A stretch of 64,000 bases of DNA. Origin: Melanocharis versteri. Lineage: Eukaryota; Chordata; Aves; Passeriformes; Melanocharitidae. Every line of letters starts with the position of its first letter. The first letter of the stretch is position 1. The stretch spans positions 555,793-619,792 of the forward strand of contig VZTG01006287.1 in assembly GCA_013397845.1 (NCBI GenBank), given 5' to 3'. The notes beneath the pieces were generated by a model. The model was not told the origin of the DNA, searched no databases, and saw only the letters and a program-made list of their open reading frames with translations. Shown in pieces: positions 13,301-27,009 of the stretch. The position numbers were made by a program, and so were the translations under genes.

Positions 13301-16300
13301 ACCAGTGGGTAAGTCTGGGAACTCACACGTAATTCATGCTTTTTGGCAAAAAGAAAAACTACTTTGAGAAGAGGTCTGTGCTAAGGTATATATAACCAGA
13401 CAATCCAGTTTCCAAAATTCTGTCTCCAAGCTAGATAATTAAACAGCTGAACAGCAGCTATTAATCATCCATAAAGAGTCTTTTTTATTACCCTTAGTGG
13501 TTTGTCTCTAACAGAACTCAGCTAGTCACCAAACAACATTCTGCACAGGTCTGTGGAGGCTTGGAAAATGCAAGGAGCTGCCACAAATCATTGAAGCATA
13601 TACATACAAACAATGCATTTAGGAGCAGAGAGCACTTGGCATTCAGACAGCAAGGAAGGCTTGCAGCTTGATCAGAGAGGACAGAAAGAATGTAAACTCT
13701 GAAGGAACAAAACGCACTACAATTAATTGTTTCCCTGCTCTCTTCTGTAACTAAACTGTGTAGCACCTAACTTCTTTCAGTGGAAATCAAAATCTCAATG
13801 TGTTAAGCAAAGACAATATCCTTAATTTTGATGTTTACTTCCTTCTCTTTAAATAATTCAACTTCAAGATTATCTTTGTGCCATTTGATGTGTGGATTCT
13901 GAAAGAAGGGAGGGTGCTGAAGTTGCTAAAAGGAGGCACTGAAGGACAAAGAGTCTTTGAGAACTGCAACTCCACATCCTGCCCTATAATCCCAGTAATC
14001 TGTGCTGCAGCAATTGAACAGTGTGAGGAAAATACAAAAGACAGAGGAGGAGATGAGAACTGAAATAGGGGCAGGTCTCAACAAGTCAAATTAGAACACA
14101 CAGACTACAGTTATATGATCTTTTCTTCTTCATCTTGGTTTTCCCAAAACAAAAAATACAGCATAATAAGCATGTCCAAAGACATTCAGAAACATTCAAG
14201 AATAAACACAGAGTGACTGTAGAGGACTGGAAAATATGTTCACTATTTTTATGAATAATAGTACATGCCTCAATGCACTTTTGTGCTTGGTTACTCACTA
14301 GAGAGTCAAATCAAAAGAGATTGTTACAGGGACCAGATCAGAAAGAACTAATATGGCAATGACACCAACAGGAGTTCCTAAGAAAACAATAAAGAAGTTG
14401 TTAGTTGAGGATTTATCTGCTTTCATGCAGAGTAGACAAATGTGTTTCTTGAGCTAAACTCAAAACAGTAAACCATGACAGCACCTCAGGCTCAAACATC
14501 ATAAACACATGATTATGACAGTACACCAGGTAAGACAGAGACGGAGCAGAACTCCTGTAAGAACATCAGAGATGACAAACACAGATGCCAGCATCCTATA
14601 GCATAGTCCTCACAAGGAACAGAACACACTCTCCATCACATCCACAGGACTCAAAGGAATACCAAGTATAAGAACTTGCCTATTTGGTTCTGTTCTTCTA
14701 AAGCAAATTGTGTGAACAATACAGACATTTTGACAACTTTTTCCCCTGTGAAACCATCTTACACCACAATCTGAACAGGTTTCACAGTTGTCACCACAAG
14801 CCTGATGCCAGGCAGACGTGAGGCTTTGTCAAAGGAGGCAGGACGGGCATGTCAGACAGAGAGGATATCCACAAAACCCAGGAAATTTAAAGGATACCAG
14901 AAGGGTAGACCAAAGATCATAACCTGGTTTTCAAACTGTCAGCACCTTTATCTCTGTATGCCCAGGATTAGAATTAAAACTGCCAAGATCAAGACACCAT
15001 GCCACATTCATTAATACCAAATAGAGCATCACCAGATCATCCACCACCACAAAATTTAACCAGGTCAGATATGGTCACCTAATTTTGTCAAACTAGCTTT
15101 AGTTTATGCTGGTTTATATTAAAGTTGCACTTCTACACTATTGTGCAAGAACAGATGGTGGTACCTCATCTGGCACAACTTTGTGTTGCAGCTACTTCCT
15201 TGAAAACAAATACCCTTTGGTTAGCAGCAAAATCTTTGTACCAGTTCAATATTTGGCTCTGACTTATTTAACACGAAGGACTGCAAAACTGGTTAAACCA
15301 CAGATCAACCTTCTCTGCATTACAACCACTGAAAAAAGTGTCAGATTGCCAATGGGTTACAGTAGATTCTGGACTTGTGCGCAGCAGACTCAGCAATGTG
15401 AAGGAGGCTGACAAATGCAATTCAAACTCATGGGAGAAGGAAAGACTAAAGGAAGTTTACGAAGTTTCTCAGTAATTTTAAGAAATGAAAATACTACAAC
15501 CTTAGTATGAGCAGCAGAATTGCCAAATAAACATAATGAACAATCATTCCAACATATTTTTAAAAATATTACCTTTTACTTTTTCCCCCTTAAACGATCC
15601 TTGAAGATGCTGCTCACTGATCAATGACTTCCTCCTCCACAAAGATGTTCCAACATGTGTTGAGCGCTGGGGACATTAGCACCACCTCTAGAGCATGGAG
15701 TTTGCCTACAGGGATAATGTAAGTCAGCTTTATTGCAATATTGAATGGTTCTCTAAGGTTTTCTTTTTATTGTTCTTATTTTACATCCATGGACTTTATA
15801 AATGAATCTGGTAGAGAACGCATCTCCACAGAATGATGATCTTAATTTTACTCTCCTTTGCAGAGACCAGGAAATTTAAGCCATTCAATTCCCAGATGCA
15901 AACTTATTCTGAGGCTGGGTAACATATTTTGGTGGGCCCTGAAGGCCAGAACTGCCTTCCAGAAATAGCAAGACCTTCTAAAGATGGCGCTTTCACTACA
16001 TTCACAAAACAGAATGAAAAACTGGTGAAAACAAAATTATTATGGTGAAAACAAAACTTGAATTCTCTAAATATTTCTGAGACCAAGTAGTATGGTCATG
16101 CTCTCAGTTCAGACGGAGCAAAACCTTCGAAAATGATGCCTGAAGAAACAGCATCATTTTCTTAACAAATAATCATAGTTTAAACATAGCTAAATTAATC
16201 ATATTCATTTTGAGAAATTACTGCTTGATGAAATAACATCAGTTCTGACACCTAAAGGTGATACTGCTAAAAGCATAACTCAGATTCTGTAGTGTTTCAG

Positions 16301-19300
16301 AGCCAATAAGATTAATAAAAAGAAAACCTTGGAAATACACAAAAAATATTGAACAGAAGCTGCCTTACCTTTCACAGAAAGGCAGACTCCAAGCTCTCAG
16401 GTGGTACTGAAGTTACCATTCCAACACATGTTGGGACATCTTGTAAAACAGGAAGTCTAATCATGGACCTATTAAAGAAAGAACAACAATAGGGTTTAAC
16501 ATTCTGCTGAAGTACTTACTGGTTATGTTTATTTGGCAACACTGCTGCTGATACTAAGATGGGAATGTATTCCCACCTTTTTTGAAAAGGAAATAATAAA
16601 TGTAAATAAAATATAATTGTCTTATAATATTGTAACATTAGCAATTGATTCAGTTGGAATATAAAACCAAATTCTCTACTGAACACGTACAATAAACTCC
16701 AATCTCAGCACAAGAAACAATTATCACAACTATGGACATTGATTAGAAAACTGGGAGCAGAGCACACCTTCTCATCTAAATACAATTTCTAGCAAATTGC
16801 TTGTTTTCTACTGATGAAAAAAGCCCAAGTTACAGAACTATTCCAGGTGTCAGAATGTGGATACGTCTCTACACCTGCCACATCTCTGCAGTGCCAGGCT
16901 GAAGTTTACAGAAACTGGAGAAATCCGTGCTTTTGGCATGCACAAAAACTTGCAATTTGGATTATACAATACCTAACAGGACTTTTTTTTCCCCTGAGAA
17001 AAAGCAAGTAGAATCACAGAGAACTCCACTGTAGGTACAGTTCAAGCAGACTAAGCAAGTCCTTAGAACAGTGCATGACTTCAATCTGCTACACTTATGA
17101 ACAGGTGGGTGTTAGAGCAATCCCCAAACGCAACCAAGAGTTATGTCCACAGGCATTTAAGGAGGTCATCCTGACAGAAAGATGCTGATGGAAAAAATGA
17201 TATTCAAACGAATATTTCAGTTTGAAGACAGATCAACTTACAGACAAAAAGTTAAAAGTCAACAGTGAAAACAACTAAGTCACATCAACAAAAAGTGCAG
17301 TGAAATCAAAAAATTATATTCACAGGCAATCGGAGAGCTCAGAATTTCAGAACCCACAACCACTGTAACTGAAGCAGCTATAAAAGCCCTCTAAAGTAAA
17401 GCAACCAGAGAAATAACTATACTTTTATGTTAGAGCTGCTCTGTATATGAAAGAGCAGTCATCAATAGGACAGTTTCATCTCATTCAAACATGAATACAA
17501 ATGTTGACAAACAAACCCAGAAAAGGAGGGTGACAGAAAGACTTACTGAACTAATAACAACTGCTTTAAATAGAGGCTGAAATCACCTGGCCTGGTTCCA
17601 TGAAGGGTACCCCTATGGGTTTTAACATGGTTTAGCAATATAAAATGCCCTCTAGAGCATACAAATTCCTTATTTAAAATATATACATATGCACACAACT
17701 GCTGCCACTGCGATGCCACACAGCAGATTCAATACACTCCAGAATATAGAAAACACAGATAAGCTATTTCTGTATATTTTAGCATGCAGTTTTATAGCAG
17801 ACGTGCAATTCAAGTGTGGCTGAACAAAGAAAGAATCAAGGCAGACCAATGATCAGTATTTCATCAGACAGAATTAAAAACATATTTTACATGTAAAATG
17901 ACTAAAAGGTAAACCTATAAATTATGTTGAGACAAACCATACAACTGTTATATTGACAGAAACAGTGGCTTAATTCTAACCAGCCAAGTTTCTCCGAAGC
18001 TGTTTTAAGGAAGACTGTAGGCCTTTTAACCACTGAACTAGGAGAAACTGGATTCATCAGCACATTTTCAAGCTTTATAATAATTGGCATGCACCACTAT
18101 GTGTGTTCTACGCTAAAAATTTATTTGTATGAAGCAAAAGAATCCAGGACTACATTTGTGGTGGGAAATATTGCAGATGTATGCTCTACCAGTATAAGAG
18201 ATTTTTTCCAAAGGACTTTGATAATGATGCTAGGTGACAAACAAATACAGCATTTCATAAAATCATGCTATAGAAAAATCTGATTTCTTAATGCAGATGT
18301 AAAAAACTCTGAATGTGAAATAAAAATATCATGGCTGATTCTCCAATAAATTTCTATCATATGTATCTAAGTTAAAATAATTTAAAATATACAAGATGAA
18401 CAGTTAAAATGTGTTCAATGTGGCCAAACCAGTCCCAAATTTCTTAGAATGCCACATCTGTTCTATTCAGCCAGTGCTCTGTAACACTAAAACTGAAGTA
18501 GAAAAGTGGGGTGAAGAACAAACACAAAGTGGAGAGAGAAAGGAACCATCTAAGTCAAAGAATACAATATGCCAAACTCCTGCTTAAATATTATTGCATT
18601 ACGACAGCTAATTTATGGTTAAGGTTCACCAGAAGTTGTGACATTTTAGGGGTAGTTAATAAAGGAAAATGGCATCACCTAGTTGTAGAAGAAATCGGTT
18701 AGAACTAAAAGCTGTGGGGATTAATAAGCTGCTGCAGATTCTAAACCTGTGAAGGTATCATGCTCTGTTGGTCACAAAATATAAAGCAAAGTTTTTTGGA
18801 GCCCCCAGTGAAGAGACCACCAAGTTCTCAGAAAAAGTACATGAGACACCTGTTCCCTTTTTCCAAGGATTTAGTTATCAGGCATTATAAAAAAGGATCA
18901 TGTTTTATGCCATCCTTCCCTGTGTCCTGCTACCTTTCACTAATATTTAATACAAAATGCAGTGCAGCCTTGTTCTTATCTGCCCTCAGAAACTATGCTG
19001 TAATCAAGGAATTGAAGTCAAGGACTCTCTATTTTCACAAGATGGTTACGAACTAGAGAAAACTGTCACACTTAAAAACCTGCTTTATTAAGTGTTGCCT
19101 GTTGCCTCATTCAGTAAACAGCAAAAAGTCAGAATGTCAAAAACTAGCTTCTAAAACCTAACTAACACAGCATTCTTACCCAGCAAGAAGGCGCTTATGA
19201 ATGAACAAAAGTGAAACAATTACAAATTATTAAGGTTATTTTTCTTGCTTTGTTCCCATAAAACCATGTGGAAAAGTTTTCAGCATTATTTATTTGTGAG

Positions 19301-22191
19301 GGTCTAATCAGCTTGCCTGCCCTCTGAAGAAACACTACTCGTTCTACTAACAAAGTTAAAGACCTAGAAAGTGTTAGGAGTTGGTATGCACATGCATGGT
19401 GAATATCAACCTCCACCTCTCAACTTCCCAAAAAGAGAAACAAAAGCCTTATAACACTTTGTATGTTTCATTGTGCTATGCTGTCATGTAGAAAGATCAG
19501 GGTTTAAAGTTTTATGATTCCAAAAGGAGTAACAAAAGAAATACATTCTCTGCTGAGAAATACCCACTCTTGATTTTGCATCAAAGAAGAATTCGAAACA
19601 GTCACAGCCCTGCCTTCCTACAGGAACAAATGGCAATGATTACCAGCCCAAAATGACTAGATACAAAATTGGATAAGGAAGCATGTGGGAAGGGGATGAA
19701 TATCTTTGCATGAATTACCTTTCAGTTACTTCTTCCATTTAAATGGATCAATATTAGTCCCTTAGATTTAAAATAAACTTTGGATTATAACAGTGCCAAG
19801 CTCAAGTAGAGATAAGAACATACAATATACTAAGAAACCTCTTTCACTATGACTTTGAGGCATCTGGCTGGTGGTTACTGCCAAAGTCTGAAGAGCATCT
19901 GCTCTCACTTTAGCAGTTTATATTCTGACTCTGGTGAATGGAAGCACAATCTCTGAAACAGCCTTTGGGGAACACTACTGAGTTGCTCGACAGAGCTCTT
20001 ACTCAGAAAAGAGAGGAGGAGATTAATATTACAGAAAACTTGAAATATCTAGCTTCTGAGAAAGGAGACAAGAGCAGTTTCCTTATACTGTACACACCGC
20101 AAATCTCTCTTTTACTAAAACATTAAAAACCTGCCCTAAAACTGAAGTGATTAAATATGAATAGACCTAAAGGTAGAAAATAGCATCTGTTTAAGTTATA
20201 TTCAGGCAAAAGTAAGAAGAAACAATGTATCTTATCTCATTTGTCAACAGGCATAATGAAAACAGAACAATGAGGACTCACATAACAGACTTTTTCCTAA
20301 TGTGCTCGAGAAGGTCACAGGCGCTTTGCTCAGTCCTGGTGTTGTCACAGCAACATATGGCAATACTGAGTCTTGTCATGAACTCACAATGTCATTATTT
20401 TAAGTGCCCAGTAGCACAAATTACTAAATTTGTGTGTGGTCCTAAGCAAACAACAAATCTGGCCACACACAGTGAAAACCCAGCTTCTAAAACTTCAAAA
20501 TCAGCTGAAGGAATGCTCTCCTCAAGAGCCATAGATCCCAGATAGTAGCCACTTCTGAACTCCACAGCCACTTCCAAAACTATGAAAGGCTTCACGTAAA
20601 ACCAAAATAAAACTCTAAAAGTGGCTTCAGGAGATCACTAGGAGTGGCCGCTCTTCTGGATTCACTGCTTTTGAGAAGTAAATCCCTGCAGCTGCTTTTA
20701 AAAGCTTTGAAAGTTTCATTTCAATTATCAAAGCCAATAAAGCTTCAAAAACAGCCATAGGGATTTGTTCCTCAGAGGAGCAAACCCCAAAAGGCAGTGA
20801 TGAATAGTGTGATGGGTTCTGGGGCTCTTAAAGCATGTACAGATTCCTGTAAGTCCTGCACTTGTAATTACAGCTCCATGTTGTGCAGCAATTGTTACAG
20901 CCAAACAGCTCATTAAGGCTTATGTGGCAAATTCATTACTGATTTCCCATTCATTTTAACAGTTTTATGTCTGTTGCCTTTTCTTACACCTGTATCAACT
21001 ATTATGTGAGCATCCCTCCCAACAGTTTCTCAGACACATTTCATGAAGACCTCGCTGGCTGCAGTCTCAGGTGGTGCTAAGCCAGTCCCAAAAGGCAGGA
21101 CACGCTTTCCCAGCCGTCATCACCTCCTCACAGCGAGCTGACTACAGCCTGCAAAACCACTCCTCTCTCTGAAGGGGAACTTAAAATTGCATTTAGTAAA
21201 GTACAAGAGTGAAGTCTGACAATAAGTCAATGAAGAACTTGCCTGCAACTGCAATATAAAAAGGCTGCCATTAATTCAATGAACATAAACACAAATAACA
21301 TTTCAGAAGCAACCACATGACTTAAAAAAAACCTAACTGCACTGATTTGCAACAAGATTTTGGTCTCGTCTTTAAAACTCTGAGAACTAGATCCCAAAAA
21401 TTCGTGGCATAAGCATAGGTCTGAAAGAGATACAATTTTCACCCCTAAACAATTGGAGCATAGTGTGTTAGGACACTGATGGCACTGAAAATACTACCAA
21501 AATTATGTTGAAAAATATACATTTAAGTACTAGAACACGTAGTGTATATTAATGAAGTATGTCATATAAAATACATTCTATTTTATAGAAGCATATTTCC
21601 TAACCTTAAAACATCACTAATTTCGAACAGTTGTTCTACTAAAGTTTTTAACTTCCATTTTCAAATGGCAAAATAAATAAACATACCTTTTTGCCACGAT
21701 AAATAAACACAGCTTTTTGAAAACATGCTCTAAGAAAATCACTATGAACTTAAATAGATGCAGGTGTTAAGAACTGAATAACTGGTTTGTATGGGGAAAG
21801 AAAATCTTGACAGGAAACCTAAACATTCTGTTAAATGTTATTCACAGGTGTCCTCTGTGACCTGTACTACTTACTTTACCTCTCTGTTTCAATCTTCTCA
21901 TGTGTAAAACATGAAGGAGGATTGTGAGAAATAATTAATGTTTGCAAAGAGCTTTGAGATCCTTGGATATAAAAAACATGGGGAAAGCATAAAGTTTAAA
22001 AGTACCAGCATGCTATTTTATTTCCAACTTGAGGTAAGTCACTTTCATCACAAAAACCTTGAAAGTTTAGAACCACAAAATTATGTAATCAAATGCTTAA
22101 AAAACCATCTTAAGTGCTAAGCATATTCTATTCCTCAGAACCTCATCACTCTGAAGGAAACACTCTCAGAAGGAAAGGATGTGCTTCTCAC

Positions 22192-22361
22192 CCGTTTCAA
22201 GTATGCGTTTATGGAGAGGTATAGCAGCAAGAAAGGGTTCATCTTTACAGGACTGGATCTGGGTTCCAACCAAGTCAGAGTTGGTAGCCATAATTCGGGC
22301 ACTTTCTTCATTAAGATTAACGCCAGCCATAGAGGCAACATCATTGATGTCATCGTCATCT
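22192..22361 (-). CDS. TAF4B: TAF4B internal exon, histone-fold part of C-terminal domain
   Basis: The exon is 170 bp, one base, 56 codons, then one base (residues 409-464). It reads DDDDINDVASMAGVNLNEES, then ARIMATNSDLVGTQIQSCKD and EPFLAAIPLHKRILET. It corresponds to the conserved TAF4 domain, whose first helices form the histone fold that pairs with TAF12. The opening acidic run and MAGVNL are near invariant in the family. IQSCKDEPFL is the TAF4B version. The acceptor is ATTGTAG before A and the donor is ACGG then GTGAGA. The split codon with the next exon reads GCT (Ala), where human TAF4 and TAF4B have Gly, a small divergence and not a defect. Confidence 0.95.
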
Positions 22362-23766
22362 CTACAATAAAAAAAAAGGCCATATAAAACCAATTCTGCA
22401 TGCAATATATTCATTTTTTGTATCACCTGCTTCTCCAGAAGTAATCATCATGCCACACGCTCAACGGGTGGGCCAACCATGAGACACAACTCCAAGTGTC
22501 TCCATCTTCATTGAATATATTCTACATTCAGAAATAATCCCGTATTTCTCTACCATATTAGGAAAACATCAGAAGCAGGACAATTTGACTGATAGCAGAA
22601 GGAGTGACAGAGGTGCCTTCATCTCAGAGTTAGTGATATCCATGAAACCAGGCTGATCAGGAAACTAAAGGCAATGAACACCACTAACAACAGAACACCG
22701 GGCTTTTCTCTTTATAAAGAAAACTAGGCATAAAATGGTAAAATAAATACCAGAAATTAAAAGCAAAAACATGAGTTTGTAATCCTGCACTGTTTTATAA
22801 GTTCCTACCAAAATGGGCATCAAAGCATTTTCAGCAAAAGTCAGGGAAGACTCTTTGACCATGCTGAGTTCATAGGTAAGCCTAGGTTCCAAGCATGCTT
22901 GAGTATGTGCTGGTATTTTCTCTGGCAACGTCCAAAAATCAGTTGTGTCAGCAGGTTTTAGGAAAATGAGCTGCATTTGAGAAGATGATATTTCCAGATA
23001 ATCTCCCAGGCCATTTTTTGCCCTGCAATACCCTTTTTAACAGATTCAGAAAGTACAAACAAATTTGAGTTTCCATACCGGTATCTCCCAAGCATCTTTA
23101 CCTCCTACCTGTCTGAGGTATGACTCAGAGCTGTGGAAACAGCCATCTGGATTTAGCACGTTCTGTTTCACAGCTATTATTGACACAAACACCATTTCAA
23201 CATATTCTAGAGTGATTACACAACCTTTGAGAAAATTATTTTCAGAATATATATATGGAAAAGAACATTCAAGTCCAGACTCCTATTAGGTATAAAGTAA
23301 ACAAACAAAAGCTTAATTTAAAAGATTTTTAAAAAACCGTTACATACATGATGTCCCGTGCACCCTAAAATACTTTGTCAGTTGTAACAAGCTTAATGCC
23401 CACAGGAAACACCAATAGCTGCAAGTAAGGTCTGAGAATAAAAGGAGGGAAATCCAGAAATCCATAATCTAGGTCCTCCCTCTCCTCCCATACTTTTCCT
23501 ATTATCTGCACTACAGCAGCCAATTTTGGTGGAACACTTCTATGGTTTGATAGATACTGGTTTCGTTTTCTTTTGTGGGAAGAAGTCAAGAAGAGACTTT
23601 TACTTGTGTAAACCTGCAGAAAAGTGCTGAACACTTGAGGCAGAAAATGGAATATTTTACAATGCTTTTCAGAAAAACGCTACACAAATGAGCTATTAAT
23701 TTCCAGGACTGTTAAGCACTTGATTTCTTGTCCTAAAATGAAATTCCTGAGAAGAGTGTTGCAACA

Positions 23767-24210
23767 TCATAGAATGGTTTTGGTTGGAAGGAAACTCAAA
23801 AACCCATCCAGTGCCACCCCCTGGCACAGGCAGGGACACCTTCCACTGTCCCAGGCTGCTCCCAGCCCCAGTGTCCAGCCTGGCCTTGGGCACTGCCAGG
23901 GATCCAGGGGCAGCCACAGCTTCTCTGGGCACCCTGTGCCAGGGCCTGCCCACCCTCCCAGGGAACAATTCCATCCCAATATCCAATGTAAACCTATTCC
24001 CTTTTAGTTTGGAGCCATTTCCCCCGTCCTGTCACCCCAGGCCCTCGTAAATTGTCTCTCCCCATCTTTGTTGCAGGCTCCCTTCAGGTACTGGAAAGCC
24101 ACAACTGGGTCACCCTGGAGCCTTCTCTCCTCCAGGCTGAAAAACCCCAATTCTCTCAGCCTTCGTCCTAGGAGAGGTGCTCCATCCCTCTAATCCTGTC
24201 ACTTTTACAC
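23767..24210 (-). mobile_element. CR1 LINE fragment with 3' end
   Basis: The plus strand begins CATCATAGAATGGTTTTGGT, the reverse complement of the CR1 3' terminus. It continues through the typical CCAGTGCCACC, GGGACACCTTCCACTGTCCC, CCTTCTCTCCTCCAGGCTG and GAGAGGTGCTCCATCCCTCT segments. The orientation is the same as the host gene. It is 5'-truncated, and the far end may run to about 24310. Confidence 0.88.
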
Positions 24211-24544
24211 CTGACATGGTGTGGACACGACACTCACGCAGAGGGACCTGGGCTGCAATGAGGAATTGGCTCCGTGCCCACACCCAGCCCGCCCAGCACT
24301 GCTCCCAACACCACACCACCAACACCAATGAAATAGCCAGTGACCAGTTCAAATGTTTGTAATTCTACAAATGAAAAACCGCAGGTAAAACTGAAAGAAA
24401 CTAAGATTTTGTCTGGTTAAAACCTGAATGCTTGAAATAGAATGAGAATCACCCAGGACTCGCAAGGCCCAAATCCAGCAGGCCTCAAACCATGGGAAAA
24501 CCAAACTCCTATCAAGGCAGTTACCAGAACACAAACTCCAAACT

Positions 24545-24850
24545 ACGTAAGATGGCGGAAGCTTCTGGAACACAGACTTGAGCCCAGAATCTCGAAATAG
24601 AGCTCGAACTGACCAAACCCCAATGCAGCGGTGATGCCCACGGGCCCTCACAGCGCTGTGGGCCAGGGTGACGCTGCCAGGGACGCGGCCGAGCCCCAGA
24701 GGAGCCGGTGAAACTCGGACCCAGAGGCTCCCACCGCCGGCTCCCCGCGGCGCCGCCGGCAGCCCGGCACCGGTGCTCCGCACGCCGGGGCACAACCGGC
24801 CAGCAGCACCGCCAGCCTCAGCCCGGAGCTCCACACCAGCCTGCCAGCAC
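24545..24850. promoter_or_regulatory. CpG-rich block with YY1/ETS-like motif
   Basis: About 300 bp with very dense CpG in its centre (24630-24810), within an AT-rich intron. AAGATGGCGG at 24549-24558 matches the YY1 core, and CGGAAG overlapping it is ETS-like, both in plus-strand orientation. This could be a small promoter, of an antisense transcript or an internal TAF4B start, but composition is the only evidence. Confidence 0.35.
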
Positions 24851-26959
24851 AGAGGCACTTCCATCTCCTTCAAACAATCATCCGTTACAAAAAAATCCAG
24901 ACAGCAGTCTTGAGCTCCAGAACATAACTTTTAAGAGAAGTTTGTACTTCTCTCTCCTTTTATTTCATAGCTGAAGAAAGTACAGTCCATCTTTTACCTT
25001 TCTTCTACTTAGCAGTTTAGCTACTCCAATTTTTATTTAGTGTACAGATCTGTAACGACATTATAAATAAGTATTTTCTGAAATAAAACCAGACAAGTAT
25101 TTTGGGCATAAATTAGATTTCAATGAAATTATCAAAACCAATGCAACAGCACTTACAAAGACCATCCCCCTGTAACTCCTGGACAAAATCATTTTCTTCC
25201 ATCTTACACTTGCAAGGTACAATCTGCAAGTACATCCTTTTTTTTTCCCACTATTACATGGAAGACAGATAAGAAATATATTAATCACAGCTGGGACTAC
25301 AATTTTTTCTGACAGGAAGGACCCTATCCATATCTTCTTCTTTACTTTGAGGAACCTCATAATGAAAAATGTTCAGCTACTGAAACATACATTTATATAT
25401 AAGAGAGTTGGTATTCTTGCCGATCAGTTTCCTATAAAAGTGAACTTTTAAGCCCAGATAAGTGAGTTTTCTGAAGTCATTCTGTGGAACAAAGATGCCA
25501 TCCAGTGGTCATCTAGACTGATGATTACTGTCTATCTTTCCTTTTTCATCAGAGCACAGTATTTAACAATTTCATATTTCTTGGCAAATATTACCATGCC
25601 TATCCTAATTCTACTGTTCAGTAAATATTTCTGTTTTTTACTGAATTAAATTCTGTGTCTCATAGGATGACTCTAACATTCCAACACACATGATATTTTT
25701 AAGACAGCATGGGTTCTCAAATTCCCTCCAAACACAAACTGTATCTTAAAATAGTCCAAGAGTCCAATTCTTCCTCCTATATTCAACCTCTTGTAACAAC
25801 TTTCCCTTTCCTTTCCATTATAAACACTCATGCAATTACCAAAAAAAACCACCTTATCTGAAAATAAGCAAGAAAACCCAAAGTATTTGCACAGTTATCT
25901 ATAAAGGGTTTCAAATATTTTGTTTAAACTAAGACAAGCCATTATAAAAATCTGGAGGCATTTTATTTATGAACAAACCTTAACTGCATGATTGCACAGC
26001 CTTTCTTTCTCCCAAACTTTGTCGGATTTGAGCCAACACTGTCCCAAACTGCAACACTGAACTGCTCCCAAATAAGCCAGAAGAATGCATAAAGCAATTG
26101 AGACAACATCATACTACTGAGTCCCCCCTCCCTTACAAGGGAAATCTCAAGTCATTAGCACAAAGTCCTTACCTCCCACAGATTCCATGGATCACACAAT
26201 CAGAGACTGACAACAATACATGGCATATAAATGCTGACTTGAAATTACTGGAACAGCCACTACTGTATTATATTTTATAAAGGCACAGATTCTACTTACA
26301 CATTAATTATAATGTTTATTCTGACTTTCATGTTATAATTTGAAATATCTCCCTAATACTGCTTTGCCACACAATACATTTACATTCCACAATTCATATG
26401 CGGAATCTTCTCCCTGAAAAGTAAAAAGGATGACAGAACGGACCACATTCATGGTCAGCATTTTTCTTTATTTTGAAATATATGGAAAAAATACAATCAC
26501 CTTATAGCTGGAAATATTCATTTGGAGAAACAAAGAAACTTCAAGGGCAAGGTTTTGTCACATACCATTTTGAGACGAAAACTTTGAAGTTATCCATTTA
26601 ACATCCACATTAGCTTTCTACCACTTCAAGGGCAAGCTGCTTTGCTTATTAGATGCAACATCACGCATTTTGAGGCATTTTGTCAGAGCTATGCTGGTAA
26701 ACTTTTATTTTTAAAAATGAAAATAAAATACTATACAAGAGATTTTTTTGGCTATGCAAGGGAGGTCTGAAAACAAATTTTTTATTTCCACGTGGAGTCA
26801 ACCTCAAAATGCAGCCAGACAGCAGAATAAAATAGAGATACTAAGATCAGCTTCAAATGATCTCAGAGACTTCACAGAACTATCTCTGAAAACAAACCCC
26901 ATCACACTGGCTGTATAAAACCTGACACTGACAGGCTCCAGGAGGCCAGATGTAACTTG

Positions 26960-27009
26960 GAAATACCACTTTAGAGAAAGAAAGGAAATACCACTTTAGA
27001 GAAAGAAAG
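26960..27009 (+). repeat. 25-bp tandem duplication
   Basis: GGAAATACCACTTTAGAGAA followed by AGAAA occurs twice without mismatch at 26960 and 26985. Confidence 0.95.

Larger units (their letters stand above)
3750..22191 (-). other. 18.4-kb intron, phase 1
   Basis: Donor ACGG|GTGAGA, acceptor CTTTAG. This is the largest intron. It contains the CpG-rich minisatellite block with a gap (4790-5680) and an old plus-strand CR1 (about 6560-7330). From 7.4 to 22.1 kb I see only AT-rich sequence with scattered GC-richer patches (10.2-10.7, 11.7-11.95, 21.05-21.15 kb) that I cannot assign. Confidence 0.7.

Noticed and set aside
24551..24581. ATG in the YY1-like motif as a gene start
   Set aside because: The frame stops after nine codons, and there is no downstream exon evidence.
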